Source: UMGS1840 sp964537245 (lineage in GTDB: Bacteria > Bacillota > Clostridia > UMGS1840). Taken from it: a stretch of DNA of 21,340 nucleotides. Under the pieces are notes generated by a model. It saw nothing but the letters and a program-made list of their open reading frames with translations, was not told where the DNA came from and searched no databases. Location of the stretch: positions 1 to 21,340 of the forward strand of contig CAZHZL010000044.1 in assembly GCA_964537245.1 (NCBI GenBank). Reading direction: 5' to 3'. Numbering within the stretch: the stretch's first letter is position 1; each line of letters starts with the position of its first letter. The translations under genes were made by a program, and so were the position numbers. Below, piece by piece: positions 20,916 to 21,340 of this stretch.

Positions 20916-21340
20916 TCAATTCTCCTTATTCTGAATATTTTCGTATTCCGTTTTTAAACGAATACCTTGTCTGTATCTGTTGATACCGTCTTTTTTATTG
21001 GGATATTTCTTTATTTCCGCAGATTTACTGAAAACATCCTTGGATTTAGGCTGTAGTATATTTTGCTTACAATAATACTCATAAGCTGAATATAAATCGC
21101 TGAAATATACTTTTCCTGAAATGTCCTCTGTTGTTGCTTCATTGAGAAACATTTTGATTGTATTTTCAGAAGCAAAATACTCCGCTGTGGCTTCCTTAAC
21201 TCTTTTTGTAGGCAATAATCCGAAACTCATATAACATAAAGCACCTTCTATAAGCCAGGAAAGTATAGCTGTCTGACAGCTTTTATGTGCTAATTTCTGT
21301 GACATATGTAAATCAATATTTCTTTTATCAAATGTAGCAG
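20916..21340 (-). CDS. Phage/plasmid P4/D5-type primase-helicase, C-terminal part
   Basis: An open frame enters from the right edge and runs 141 codons to the TGA at 20916-20918. It continues upstream of the ATG at 21305 (D-K-R-N-I-D-L-H just before it), so that ATG is internal. The segment I-L-S-W-L-I-E-G-A-L-C-Y, followed by V-K-E-A-T-A-E-Y-F-A-S-E-N-T-I-K-M-F-L, matches the region after the helicase domain of P4/D5-family primases. There G-I-x-x-W-(L/I)-x-x-G and A-T-x-x-Y are conserved. These proteins start replication of phage, plasmids and integrative elements. A charged C-terminal tail ends the protein. The catalytic domains lie outside the window. Confidence 0.7.
   Translation of the reverse strand, partial: ATFDKRNIDLHMSQKLAHKSCQTAILSWLIEGALCYMSFGLLPTKRVKEATAEYFASENTIKMFLNEATTEDISGKVYFSDLYSAYEYYCKQNILQPKSKDVFSKSAEIKKYPNKKDGINRYRQGIRLKTEYENIQNKEN

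Noticed and set aside
20264..20957. Plus-strand frames at 20264-20482 and 20766-20957
   Set aside because: They lie antisense to the recombinase relic and the small minus-strand ORF and show Ser/Phe-rich shadow composition.
1..21340. CRISPR array or insertion sequence transposase
   Set aside because: No regularly spaced direct repeats and no transposase motif were seen anywhere in the window.

Overview
The window looks like chromosomal DNA of a low-GC, Gram-positive, Clostridia-type bacterium. It is AT-rich, with GGAGG-type ribosome binding sites and many near-perfect TTGACA-17-TATAAT promoters. It also carries a Spo0A-type DNA-binding domain, a CIRCE/HrcA operator, and DegV, DUF421 and DUF975 family proteins. 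I cannot name the species from sequence alone.

Positions 1 to about 17,400 are ordinary core genome. From left to right they hold: the start of secG (minus); a small PF06541-type membrane protein; a minus-strand protein with a Spo0A C-terminal domain on a non-receiver N-terminus; a two-CBS-domain protein; a secreted copper-amine-oxidase-N-domain protein divergent from a small XRE regulator; a DUF421 membrane protein; a DegV fatty-acid-binding protein with a palindrome just after its promoter; a DUF975 membrane protein; a metallophosphoesterase; a class A penicillin-binding protein (TTG start); an ECF-type sigma factor overlapping the end of radA (both minus); a family 2 glycosyltransferase; iscS-iscU; and htpG with a consensus promoter and perfect CIRCE, followed by a sugar-phosphate isomerase/epimerase-like protein.

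Positions about 17,450 to 21,340 are accessory. A consensus promoter drives a 3'-truncated tRNA-Trp-like relic and then an intact tRNA-Trp with its terminator. Immediately after the terminator is a stretch resembling the 5' end of a group II intron, with no reverse transcriptase. Then comes a three-gene operon on its own consensus promoter: a Phd/YefM-like antitoxin, a HipA/HipT-like Ser/Thr kinase, and a protein joining a HipA-N-terminus-like region to a HIRAN domain. This is the best candidate for a little-described system. Facing it on the minus strand is the decayed end of an integrative element: the C-terminus of a P4/D5-type primase-helicase, two tiny coupled ORFs, and a large serine recombinase with most of its middle deleted.

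The core genes serve secretion, cell-wall synthesis, Fe-S assembly, DNA repair and protein folding. The right end is a tRNA-linked island where mobile DNA and a toxin-antitoxin-like module have accumulated. All assignments come from reading motifs by eye; no database search was run.
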